A DNA stretch of 64,000 nt from Nothopassalora personata (lineage: Eukaryota > Ascomycota > Dothideomycetes > Mycosphaerellales > Mycosphaerellaceae). The notes under the pieces are model-generated. The model saw nothing but the letters and a program-made list of their open reading frames with translations, had not been told where the DNA came from and searched no databases. The position numbers and the translations under genes are program-made. The stretch is from positions 496,001 to 560,000 of the forward strand of contig CM066295.1 in assembly GCA_033816765.1 (NCBI GenBank). Direction: 5' to 3'. This document shows, one piece after another, positions 51,641-62,622 of the stretch; position 1 is the stretch's first letter; each line of letters begins with the position of its first letter.

Positions 51641-53059
51641 GAAGCTTATACTCGTTAAATACCTATCTACAATAGGTTATAAGCCCGGGTGCTCCTCTGC
51701 CTATCCAATTTGAAACCTGAATCGTTATCGAAGCTCCATTAAGGATTAGCTTGCCTTGCTAGCGGACTCGTATTTGTTTCACGGACAACGGACAACTACC
51801 TAATCGATTTAAGAACTACTATAGGAGATCGGCACTAAGCACTAGTACTGTGGTACAGCATCTAAAAGAGCTAGACTAGGTATAGAGTTTAGAAACAACA
51901 CCTCTAGCAACCTAGTAAGATCCGCTAAGGACAACTAGGTACTTAGGAAAGGCGTGTAGTTCTAGGCATAGAAATCTATACTAATTAGCGTACTGCTAGA
52001 GAAGGATCTAGTTAGATACGTGATCCATAATCTAGACTAGGTTGACCTAAAGTACGCTCTAAATAGGGTAGCTTATAATCAACCCTAAGATGTAACTAAG
52101 AATGTCTAAGATAAGACTGCCTAGAATAAAGCCCCTTAGGACATCACTAGTAGTGTAGGATACAAAGCTACCTATAAGCGATAGAAGAAAGAGGACATAT
52201 AAGTATATAGCATTATCATAGCTAGATTGGATTCTACCCTAAGGCTAAACTTTAGAGATGTAGACAAGTTAGCTAAGGAATTGTATGATTTGATTAAGGC
52301 AATATATAAGCTAGTTATTACAATTGATCTATATAATACTCTAAAGGCAGTTAGGCACATTAAACTAGATGCTGCAAGACCTAATACATTAAAGTACTAT
52401 AAAGACTTTTAAGCATAGGTAAATAATAACAAGACTACTATAGAGCAATTCATTAGATCTTCCCTAGTTAATAACAAGTTAAGGCTCAAATCCTCTTTTG
52501 TCCTCCTAGATAGCATCTACAGATTGTACTTTATTAAAGGTCTAACCTATGTCGAATAGCTTAGGACATAGAGACACAATAATCCCCTAGAATTAACTAC
52601 CCTAGAGAGAATGTTCACAACTCTTAGGAAGGAGTAAGTACCTACCACCTATAAGCCTAGTAATAGCTTTGTTAGAGCATTCTTAAGCAAGAATAATAAT
52701 AAGCAGTACATACAGTACTTACATAAGCACACTAACGCGAACTGCTATAAGTAGTATCTAGAGAAGAATCCTAGGAACAGGTCTAAGAAGGGTAAAGACA
52801 CCCTAAAGGATAGGGTAAAGAAGGTAAAGGGTAGCAAATCCCCTAGGAAGAGGATTGCTGCAGCAATTAATAACTAGTTAGACTTATTATCTAATTAGGA
52901 GCATAGCTCTAATAGTAATAGGGACTAGAGATAACTACATAGGAGGTCTAGAGTAGCTATTGTAGTTACATAACTAGTGTGCATAGGAAGGACAGTAGCT
53001 GCCGCATTAAACCTAATATTAATAGACAAAGTCTATAATATAGGCACATCCTTCTATAT

Positions 53060-53400
53060 TGTTACGGTTCGGTTCAGGAAGAACCCACAGCCACTCATTC
53101 TTCGGGAAGGACCGAAACTGAGCAGGTCGACTTCGCTCAGACTGATCAGCTCAGTGATCAGTTCGCTCAGTCTGCTCAGTGATCAGTCTGCTCAGTCTGA
53201 TCAGTTACGCCAAGACATGGCACTATATAGACGACGCTTCTTTACGAGTAGATAGGAGCCTCGTGCTCAACTCAAATCAACACTCTTGTGTTAAGTTGCA
53301 ACCTTGTAGTGAACTCTCGTTCACACTACTTTAGAGACATATCGAGGATCGACACTTCCTAGGCCACCCACGTGACGAGGGACAAGGCCCAACCGCAACA
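53060..53400 (+). repeat. Solo LTR, 341 bp, not RIPped, same family as element B
   Basis: Starts TGTTACGG, ends CCGCAACA, flanked by TATAT on both sides (53055-53059 and 53401-53405). The stretch from about 53222 to 53268 (TATAGACGACGCTTCTTTAC and onward) matches the complement of the element B LTR nearly perfectly. Near 53110-53210 it has multiple CTCAGT/GATCAGT units. It inserted after the Copia element was RIPped. Confidence 0.88.
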
Positions 53401-55104
53401 TATATCTACAATAATCTTACAGACCTTTAGAATGTTAGGCTAAGACTAAGGCCTATATGCTTCTTACAGGCCGTTAGGTAAGGATCTCTTACGACTAAAG
53501 GAGAATTGGAGTAGGTTATAAAGAACTATCTTAGTTAAGAGACTACCCTCCTCCTTCGTAATGTACTTTACTTACTAGAGTTAGATGCAACACTAATCTC
53601 TATAGAACTCCTATATAAGAAACATAGAGTTTACCTAGACAGACCATCTAAAATGCTGCTCTAGAAGGACAAGCCGGTAGGCTTAGTTAAGATAATGAAA
53701 AATGTTATTGTCTTTAGGAACCTTAGGGTTAAGAGGGGTTCTAGGAAGAATGAAGATAGATTAGTACTAAAAGGACTTACTACTCTTACATTTACTAAGC
53801 TAAGAACTAACACAGTTAGATGGCATTAAAGGCTTAGGTATATTAGGAGCACATTACTCAATACTACAAAAGAAGCAGTTAAGGGCCTAGAAGATGTTAA
53901 TACTATAGAGTTAGGGCATTGTAAGACTTGTAAGCTTATAAGGTTATAAAGAGTTATTTTAAGAATCCCTAGGAGACCTGCACTAGAGGCATTAGATAAA
54001 ATCCATACTAACCTAGTTAGTCTAATCACTCTACTCTCTTATAATAGTTACGCATATTGCCTTATACTTACGTGTACTAAAACTAGGATGAGATAGTGCT
54101 TACTACTTCTAAAGAAAAGTGATGCTTTAATAGCAATTAAGACTTGGCTTACTATAATATGGAACCACTATAAGAAGAAACCTAAGATCTGGTTCTTAGA
54201 TAGTAGTAGGGAATTCAACAACATTAAACTTAGAACACATGCCTAACATAAAGGGATTAGATGGGATTTTGCATCACTATATACACCTAAGTAGAATAGA
54301 ATTGCTAAACCTTCGAATAAAGTTATTATTAACAAGGCTAGAGCTATACTTATAGACTCTAGCTTACTATAGAACCTCTAGCCCCAGGCTATGGATTTCG
54401 CATACTATATTACGAACCGCCTCTTTAACTTAATAACAAAAAATGTACTATAGATTAACTTTAAGAACGACCTAGGCATTAATGTTAAAGAGATAGACTT
54501 AAGGAATGTAAGGAGGTTTGGATGTAAAGTATATAAACATAACGACAATTACACTAAGTCTAAAAAGTTCTCTATAAGGGCGGACATATAGTAGTATATA
54601 GGATTCTAGGGTAGTTTATTAACTAACTACCTACTGTGGAAGCTATAGTAGGAGAAGGGAAAATAGGTCTATAAGATAACCTATTCCCCCTATATAACTT
54701 TTAATAAAGATTTCTTATAGAACTCGCAATACTAAATCCCTGTAGGTAAGTAGGTTGCTTAGGGGGAGTAGATAGGGTAGACTGTTAAGAGCTCCTAGCT
54801 TACTGCTAGTAATAAGCATGCTGTCCTAGATAACGAGATCACCTTCCTTAGACATCCCTATAATAACCCTAAGGACCCTTACTATAAAGGTATTTATATG
54901 CCTCATAAAGGGCTACACGAGCTAGAAGCGAGTTACTAACCCTATAAACCTTTAAGGGGAGCTGTGCAGCTAGAGGGGGAGCTACAGCAGCATAGTAACT
55001 AACCTAAAACATAAAGGGCTTCGTAACAAGACTCCCCTAACTAAGATTAGTCTTAGGGGGAGTATAGGATAGAAGATTTACGTCTACGATTTAGAGACAT
55101 ATCT

Positions 55105-55203
55105 ACCTAGCTCTAGGAACAGTCTCCTATAGAGCACACCTAGCTCTAGGAACAATCTCCTATAGAGCACACCTAGCTCTAGAAACAATCCCCTATAGAG
55201 CAT
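55105..55203 (+). repeat. Three tandem 33-bp units in Copia pol
   Basis: Units begin at 55105, 55138 and 55171 (ACCTAGCTCTAGGAACA); 33 bp keeps the frame and would add 11 residues each, in the linker between integrase and RT. Confidence 0.8.
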
Positions 55204-56595
55204 AAGCCTTAGACTTTATAGTCTAAAGAGCCACACTAAGAAGACATAGCCCTAGCTATGTAAGAAGACCCTAATTAGGCTATGACACTATTCTACCCTA
55301 CCCTACACATTAGTAAGAGGAAGAGAGATGGGACTTATAAGCCTATAAAGACTAAACAAGCCAAGGTCTATCCTAAGCTAACTAGGAGAAGTTTAAGATA
55401 GAATAGATCCCATTATGATTATAGTAAACTTAAGAAAGTATTCGCTGTAATAGCTATAGATAATGTAAAGAAGGAGAAGCTTACAGATCCTACCACCCTA
55501 ACTGAAGCATTAAACAGACCTAATAGAGCTGAATACATTAGGGCAATTAGAAAGGAATTCAACTCCTTAGAAGACATAGAATATGTTGCATAGATCCTAT
55601 TATAGAAAGTCCCTAAGGGTAGGAAACTGCTTATAGGAAAATGGGTCCTACACTATAAGTATCTTCCTAATAGGTCCATTAAGAAGCGTAGAGCTAGATG
55701 GGTAGTAAAGGGGTTTACTTAAAAGCAAGGGACAGACTATGTTAAAACCTTTGCTCTAACCCTAAGGCTACTAACAAGTAGGATTCTCCTAGCCCTATAT
55801 ATAGTTCTAGGCTAGAAGAGGAGACAGATTAATGTTAAAATAGCATTTATAAACCCTAACATTAATAGACCTTTATACATTAAACTACTAGAAGGGGTAG
55901 AACTTATTAAGAAAGATCTATTTAATAAAGTCCTAGAAATTAAGAAGGGACTATATGGATTGAAACAAGCTGCAAACCTCTAGTACTATGACGCTAAGGA
56001 AGCTCTAGAAGAATTAGGCCTAAAGAGACTTAATTCTAATGTATGTCTTTTTTAGGGGGAGAATTTTTTAGTTCTCCTGTATGTAGATAACTTTTAGATC
56101 TTTAGCGACAGTAATTAGAAGATTAACAAGTTCACTGCTAGACTAAAGAAGAAGTACTCTATTAAAACTGTTAACACTAACCTTTTCCTAGACATACAAC
56201 TAAAGAGTAAAAAGAATGGAGATGTCTATGTCTCCTAAAAGCACTATGCTTTAGAGAAACTTTAGAAACATAGCCTAGACTTAGCTAAAAGTGTTAAGTA
56301 TCCCCTTAACCGCCTGTATAAAACTCATAAAGAGCAATGCAACATATAGGATTATAATCTATTTAACACATTAATTAGGGAACTCTAGTACCTGGCTAAC
56401 TAGACTAGGCTAGATATCTCCTATGTAATAAACCACTTAGCCAAATTCTTAGCTAATCCTTTAGTAGAACATATTGCTGCAGTAAAGCATGTTTAGAGAT
56501 ACATTGCTAGAACAATTAATAAGTGCCTAATCTTTAGAAAATACAATCCCTAAAGCTAGAGATCTACATAGACTCTAATTTCTCTAGAGATCCAA

Positions 56596-56787
56596 TGTCA
56601 CAAGCAGGTGCAAGCACGTGGTCGGATAAGGTACAAGTCGAATAGACGGTCTATCTAAGAGAGGCGCGGAGGGCGCGAGGTAGATATACACGCGCCAAGC
56701 CCTCGGGCCGGCTTAGTCAGCGGCGCGCGCGGGATCCACGCACGTGCGCGCGGGTCCAAGCGAATGATGGGCGCCGGTACGGTGACA
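56596..56787 (+). repeat. Solo LTR, 192 bp, GC-rich, not RIPped
   Basis: Begins TGTCACAAG, ends GGTGACA, with a 5-bp target duplication TCCAA (56591-56595 and 56788-56792). It splits the Copia RNase H. No relative elsewhere in the window. Confidence 0.85.
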
Positions 56788-57379
56788 TCCAATAGGTAGA
56801 TCCACCTTAGGACTCCTAGTCAAAATAGCTAGATGTCCTGTTATCTAGAAATCTAACCTATAGAAGGAGATAGTGCTATTAAGTACTAAAGTAGAGTATA
56901 TGGCCTTGACTAAATGCTGTAGGGAAGTAATGTAGTTAAGAAATCTACTCTATAAAACCTAGAAAATAACTAACTACAAAGCTTAAGCCTTTAAGATCTT
57001 TATAGACAACTAGTCTACTATTAAGCTAGTTAGAGATTACATTAACTATAGAAGAACTAAGCATGTTAGACTAAGGAACCACTTTTGTAGACATGTTTAT
57101 AAAGAAGGCTTAATTGTAGTTAAGTATATTCCTACTGCACAGTAGCTTATAGATTAGCTTATAAAGCTAAAGTTACTAAACTACATTCTCTAAGGGAGGC
57201 TTCTAGAGACTAACTACACTTTCATTTGTACATAGCAAGACCTTCATTTGTTCACAAGTATTTATAAAGCAATATCTCATTTGTTTAGAGACAGTAGAGG
57301 AAAGTTTTTATTAGCCTTAAGGGCTGGATTTATTTAGGGTATCGCATATCTTACTATGCTCATGCAACTAGACTATAGA

Positions 57380-58490
57380 GAGGCCTGCTTTAGAACCGCC
57401 TTTTAAGGTAAGATCTAGTTCATTATTATAGACTCCAATTTAGGGGAGCTATAGTATTAAAACAAAAGGAAATAGAGAAGTAGACCGCCCTTACTTATAA
57501 CGGCCATTTTATCCTTTAGCCCTAACCAAATTACTAAGACCTAATGCAAGTACACTATCTAGACTACTACTTGCTACTAAAACTACTAGAGCCTCTAGAA
57601 CCCCTCTTATAGGAACTCGAGTTTAACATAGCACCCTCCTAAAAGTTATTATTAGTACCTAAGCGCTATAGGAACTAACGAATTAAGGTAGTAACCTCAT
57701 CCTAAGAGAGGGAGTTAGAGAATAGGAGGCGAAGCTCTAGGAGGACAGTTCTAGAACTATTACTAGGAGCCCTAGGGATGCTTAGGCGCCAGTCTATATC
57801 GCTAGGAATAAGCTAGGTAGGTAGCATCTAAAGACTATATCTAGAGGTACTTATGCTAGGAGAGTATAGAACTAGAGATAGGAAGCCCTTACGTAGAGGA
57901 CTACTGCGCATAATAGGAGGAGATCGACTATACTATACACTACCCTAGAATGTAGCACTAGCGGAGCGAGTATAACCTGCACTAGGCTGTTAGTAGGTTC
58001 TAGATAGACTAGCGGCACTCTACTATAGGGTCCGTAGAGAGAAGAAGCTATACTTGTTATAATAATTGTTAAGAGCGTAGTTAGTATAGTAACCCTTAAA
58101 CCATCCTAGAATAGTGTAGTAACTAGAAAAGGGAAGGTTAGATCTCTCCTTATAGCGGTTGTAGGCGCTACCGAAGTGCTAAATAAGATAGTCTATAGCG
58201 GAAGCCTATAAAGTAGGAAGGTAGTTCTAACTACTATTAAGGTTTATAGTAATAGTGTTAGAAATACGACCTTAAGGGTTAACTGTCATATAATCAAAAT
58301 CCTAGGCAGCCGCGTTAATCTAACCCTAGTTCGGTAGATTAGTAATACTACCCTTAGTAGTTAGAAGCTTCTTCTTATAGAAGGTAACCTTAAGGGATGC
58401 TATAGTAAGCTATAAGGTTATATTCTTCTTAGTAATCTTGCGCCTGCTCTCGATGATCTACTTAACTAGTCTAAGTGCCTTAATAAGGGT
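57380..58490 (+). repeat. Unidentified RIPped repeat, copy 2 (similar to 33840-34930)
   Basis: Same order of recognisable segments as copy 1, strongly diverged by RIP. Function unknown. Confidence 0.45.
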
Positions 58491-58779
58491 CTTACGCTTA
58501 CTATCGTATATAGAAGTCCGCGCTATGCTACCGGTACAGGGTCCGAAGATAGCCCGTCCCGCGTTCCTTATAGTAAACACGCGTAGCATCTAGGAATAGC
58601 GATATATTGTCCTAATAGTCTTATATATTGTTATGTCGTTAATATAACCTCGCCGTCGCTAGTCCTAGGTGTTGTTTACCTACTAGCAATGCTACTAAAA
58701 CGAGCCCGTAGCACGCCTACTGAGACGCGCTCTTAGTAGCCTTCGAAGCGCTCTCGCACCGTACCGTCGCGTCCATATA

Positions 58780-60290
58780 ATAGCTAGCTCGAAGCTTAGG
58801 CTAAAGTGTCGTCCTTATCTCGTCGTAAAGCGAAGGCTCCGGCTAAGCGTAATAAGGGCAAGGGTAAGTAGCGCCTCTCGACGGTAGTTAAAGAGCCGGA
58901 GGTAGATAAATAGGCGCGTCTCGATAACTAGCTTCTCGACTAATCTATAGGCCTAGCGCGGAGTAGTGTTAATAATAAGGAACAGTAGGAGGTAGAGGAG
59001 GCTAAAGAAGATGATGCCGCTTAAGATGAAGAGCCTAAAGAGCCTAACTAGTTAGTAACCTTTCGTATTGTCTATAGTAAGGAGGACCTTACCGTAAAGA
59101 GCTAGTCGGGTGTAGTAGAGTCGGATAATACCTATAACGAGTGGAAGCGCTTTCTTTACGCGTGGATAAAGACTTATAATCGCGAACGAGGTAGTGCGCT
59201 AAATAGCGATATCTACCGAGTAATTAGCTACCGCATTGTCGCTCGATTCGAGCGCTATAGTAACCTCCTTCACGTATCGATTATGAACTACGATAAAGAC
59301 GAAGCTCTTAATAATGTTGACCGCGCCCATAAGCAACTCACTCGGTAGTAGCATAAGAATAGAAAGGGGCTCTATCTCGAGATTACTATAACGACGGTAG
59401 ATCGTTCGGTACTATCGATACCGGCTCGAGGAGGTAGTGTTAGAGCGTCTAGCTAGCGTAGAGCCGCGCGTAAGACTGCTACGCGTAAGTAGCTTCGTAA
59501 GTTACGTACCGGTCATTATAGTCGATCTTAACCCTCGTAAGGTAGTATTAAAGGTAAAGGTCGAATTAAAGGTGAAGAGCCTAAAGAGACACCTAACGCG
59601 AACTTCCTTAATTAGCTAAATACGCAGTAGTACTGTAGCAACCGATATTGCAAGAACTACGGCCACACCTGTTAGTATAGCGGTCTAGATAACGTAGAGG
59701 ACTATTATAAGGTATATTAAGAGATCGCTCGTAGGTGGCACGCTGCCTTCGTCACCTTAGAGCGTGATCTAATAGCACCGTTATAATTAAGGACCTAGGC
59801 TCTACGTTAGTAGCTAAGTTATAGAAGAATAGAGGGAAAGATAAGGTAAATCTATACGGCGCTACCTTAACGAAGTAGGCTACTACAGTCGTTAGACACA
59901 CTCCAGTTATTAAGCAGTACTTTAGAGGTATAGTAAGCGACTATTCGAGTCTATAACGTCGTCGCTCTCCGTTACCGCTAGAGCCGTTTAGTTCTTAAGG
60001 TGTTAATATAGAGACTAGCGTTATCGCTAAGAACTGCTTTAACTAGATAAAGGGCAGTACCGCTTTCTAGATAAATCGACACGACGACTTAGACGCGATG
60101 TATAACCTACTAGTTACATAGAAGGATCTTAATCTTTCGCAGATCTATAATATTAAACTAACAGTATAGGTAAAGGACTATAGGTTAAAGGAAGGACAGT
60201 AGTCTAAGATAAAGAGTAGTATTTGGAAATATCGACTTACTACGGTATACACATCCCGGCGTGACTTTATAGGAGACGAGTAGCTATATC
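58780..60290 (+). pseudogene. Unknown gene with a Cys/His cluster, RIP-degraded
   Basis: Readable plus-strand protein from about 58810 (SSLSRRKAKAPAKRNKGKGK, basic), an acidic stretch (EVEEAKEDDAA), a folded-looking part (YNEWKRFLYAWIKTYNRERG, then SYRIVARFERYSNLLHVS), and a cluster CSNRYCKNYGHTC near 59635-59675. The end is uncertain. I do not recognise the family. It converges with a mariner-type transposase fragment, the same layout as element D seen from the other side. Confidence 0.5.
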
Positions 60291-60750
60291 GAGACTAAAA
60301 ACTTTAGGCTAGGACGAATTAATACTATATGCATATTTTTACACGGTTCTTTTTTAAGGGTATAGTTAGATACCTATACTATCGATCTATAGTCTATAAA
60401 GTGCATATATATTATAGTGTTGCATCTTACTGTCGTCGTCTAGATAGTGAGCTTTTAAGCCGCCCTCTAATAAGTAAATGAAGTTCTGCGGAGAGTCTTC
60501 CAATTAGGTCGGGAATAATCCTAGGACTTTTACGGCTGTGCTCGGAAGCTCGGTAGCGATATATAATCGAAGGGTCCGGAAAATAGATTATACACATACG
60601 ATTAACAACTACGAGTCCGTTTCGTACGCGCTTTTTTTTACGATATAGCGTATATATAGAACTACGAAGATATATAAAGAAGTGTAGAATGTGTTACGTT
60701 CTATAAAACAATGTCGTATAAAGCTTTAAGGCGCTCCTCTCGGCTCATGT
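60291..60750. other. AT-rich spacer
   Basis: No gene seen. Contains poly-T runs near 60345 and 60630. Confidence 0.4.
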
Positions 60751-61090
60751 CCGGACCCTACTTAGCGGTATCGCGATGCTAGCGCGCGCTCGTAATGCTG
60801 CTACTAAGGAAGTTCCGCACTTCCTTATTCTTCGCTCTCTCATTACTAACACTACCTTAGCGATAACTACACTTCTAGAACTACGTACGCGCTACACCCT
60901 CGTCGAACTCCGCGATCGCCTACTTTAAAAACCCGCCGTACGTATCGTACACCTTAGCGATGTAGGCGTGCCTCCGAATCTAAGCCTTTAGCACCCCGAA
61001 GGACAATTCGATAGGGTTAAAGTCTAGCGAATACGGTAGTGGTAGGCGGATATAAGGGGCAGCCTAGTAGCTAACCCTTACATATAGCCT
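60750..61090 (-). pseudogene. C-terminal fragment of a Tc1/mariner-type transposase
   Basis: The minus strand reads IRLPLPYSLDFNPIELSFGV and onward (about 61060-60990), the DDE_3 motif before and including the last catalytic acid, then IRRHAYIAKVYDTYGGFLK. The first two thirds of the protein are missing. Confidence 0.7.
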
Positions 61091-61269
61091 TATATATAAC
61101 ATGCGGTCGCGACCGGCTACTAAGCCGCACGTGACACGTATGCGTACACCTTACGACGCGCGATGCGTCTTAAAAAAAGGTAAGAATTAGTTTATCTACA
61201 ACTAGTAGGTCGTAGGCGTGCTATATATTACGACATCCCTTAACAGTTCTAATTCCTCTCTTCGTTACA
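61091..61269. other. RIPped spacer before the last Gypsy element
   Basis: No gene and no recognisable LTR; the 5' LTR of the following element could not be located. Confidence 0.35.
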
Positions 61270-61954
61270 ATCTATATACGCTATAGAGTCCGAACGCGAC
61301 GACAGTAGCGCTACGCCTACGGCTCCCCTAAGCCCTAGGGCCTAGTAGTAAGCGAGGCGTGTAGCCTTAGTCGTAAGGAGGGATGCCCTTCGGGTAGAGG
61401 TTAAGGAGAAGGAGATATAGAGGGAGATTAAATAGTTAGAGATCTTACGGGACGCAAGCGTACCGCCGGCGGACCCTTAGGGCGAATCCGGCGGAGAATC
61501 ATCCCCTACTCCCCCTCCCCCTCCTCTATCTATAGTAACTAACGATAATATCGTAGCTCGAGGCGCGGTCGCATCGTATACGATACGTTTACGTCTTAAA
61601 GAACCTACGCCTTTTAGAGGGGACTCGATTAAGAAAGCATAGGTATTCCTAAGGGAGCTCTCTCTTATCTTTATCCTCTTAGGCGGCACGTATACGACGA
61701 ACGAGTTAAAGGTCCTATATAGGGTTATGTACCTAAGCGGAGAGGTAAGTAAGCGATGGTACGCTAACTATAGCGTCCTTAACCTTAAAGGGTATATATA
61801 CTAGGACTTTAAGGAGTTCTATCGAGACGTATACGGTAACCCTATAAACCGCGTGCTTAACGTAATGTTAGAGTATAAGGCGGTAAAACAGAAGGACAAC
61901 TAGACAGTACGTTAGTTTACGACTAAGCTAGATGTTATAGAGGATTAGTTAGGG

Positions 61955-61996
61955 GACTATACGGAGGCGTAACGCGACTATACGGAGGCGTAACGC
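61955..61996 (+). repeat. 21-bp tandem duplication in gag of element E
   Basis: GACTATACGGAGGCGTAACG plus C, two perfect units, keeping the frame. Confidence 0.75.
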
Positions 61997-62424
61997 GTAC
62001 GACACATACTCGCTAAGCTTACGCCTAGCCTACGGTCCGCAATCGTTAAGTTTTATAACATCCTAACAACTAGAGAGGAACTAGTAATCCTAGCTTCGCG
62101 TATTAAAAGCACGGAGCGTAGTAGCGGAGGGTACGATCGCGGGCAGCATAGTCGCCGTAGGCGAGAGACTAAGGGCGACTAAGGGCGAAGCGATCGTAGC
62201 TCGAAGTAGTAGAAGCATAGTTAGGCGTCGCGCGACCCGGGTGCGAGTTACTAGCGGGACGCCGGCGGATCGTCTATAACCTTCGATAGGACTAAAGCGG
62301 AGTACTATAGATGCTATAAGAAGGGTTACATTAAGACGGATTGCCCGAATAGGCACCTATGGAAGGACCGTAACGCGTAAGCGGTTCGTAGGGTAGACGC
62401 TACGAAGGCTCTAACTAAGAAGGG

Positions 62425-62622
62425 TAGCGACTAGGGAAAAGGTAGAGGACTAGAAGTAGGTCGCTCCTAAGTCCGAGTTTTCCTAAAGTCGACCCTTTAA
62501 GGCGAGTAGATGTATGTCTAGCGTAGCGACTAGGGAAAAGGTAGAGGACTATAAGTAGGTCGCTCCTAAGTCCGAGTTTTCCTAAAGTCGACCCTTTAAG
62601 GCGAGTAGATGCGTGTCTAGCG
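62425..62622 (+). repeat. 99-bp tandem duplication in gag-pol of element E
   Basis: Two units of 99 bp (33 codons) starting at 62425 and 62524, differing at only a few C/T or G/A positions, downstream of the zinc knuckle. Confidence 0.85.

Larger units (their letters stand above)
52190..57190 (+). pseudogene. Copia gag-pol, RIP-degraded
   Basis: Gag near 52200-52560 (YDLIKAIYKLV, then IEQFIRSSL). The integrase core lies at about 53980-54740, with WFLDSSREF and an ELGH-CKTC zinc-like segment before it at about 53905-53935. RT lies at about 55470-56540 with KGLYGLKQA (about 55945) and catalytic LLYVDNF (about 56072), where YVDD has become YVDN. RNase H continues after the second solo LTR (GLLVKIARCPV and onward, 56810-57180). 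Many RIP stops. Confidence 0.82.
51640..57300 (+). mobile_element. Ty1/Copia retrotransposon, RIP-degraded, with two inserted solo LTRs
   Basis: Gag, integrase, RT and RNase H follow in Copia order on the plus strand. AATAGGTTATAAGCCCGGG at about 51670-51688 resembles the initiator-Met half-tRNA primer site of Copia elements (TTGGTATCAGAGC type). A purine tract AAGGGAGGC near 57193 would precede the 3' LTR. I could not match the two LTRs, so the outer limits are approximate. Confidence 0.75.

Noticed and set aside
52977..53255. A 92-codon frame across the solo LTR start
   Set aside because: It arises by chance from the CTCAGT-rich array and crosses the LTR boundary.
55500..56600. The Copia RT as a functional gene
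   Set aside because: TAG/TAA codons occur throughout and the catalytic box is YVDN.
58536..60580. AGGGTCCG at 58536 and 60562 as TIRs of a mariner around the unknown gene
   Set aside because: Only 8 bases agree and their orientation is not inverted; the TA flanks are not convincing.
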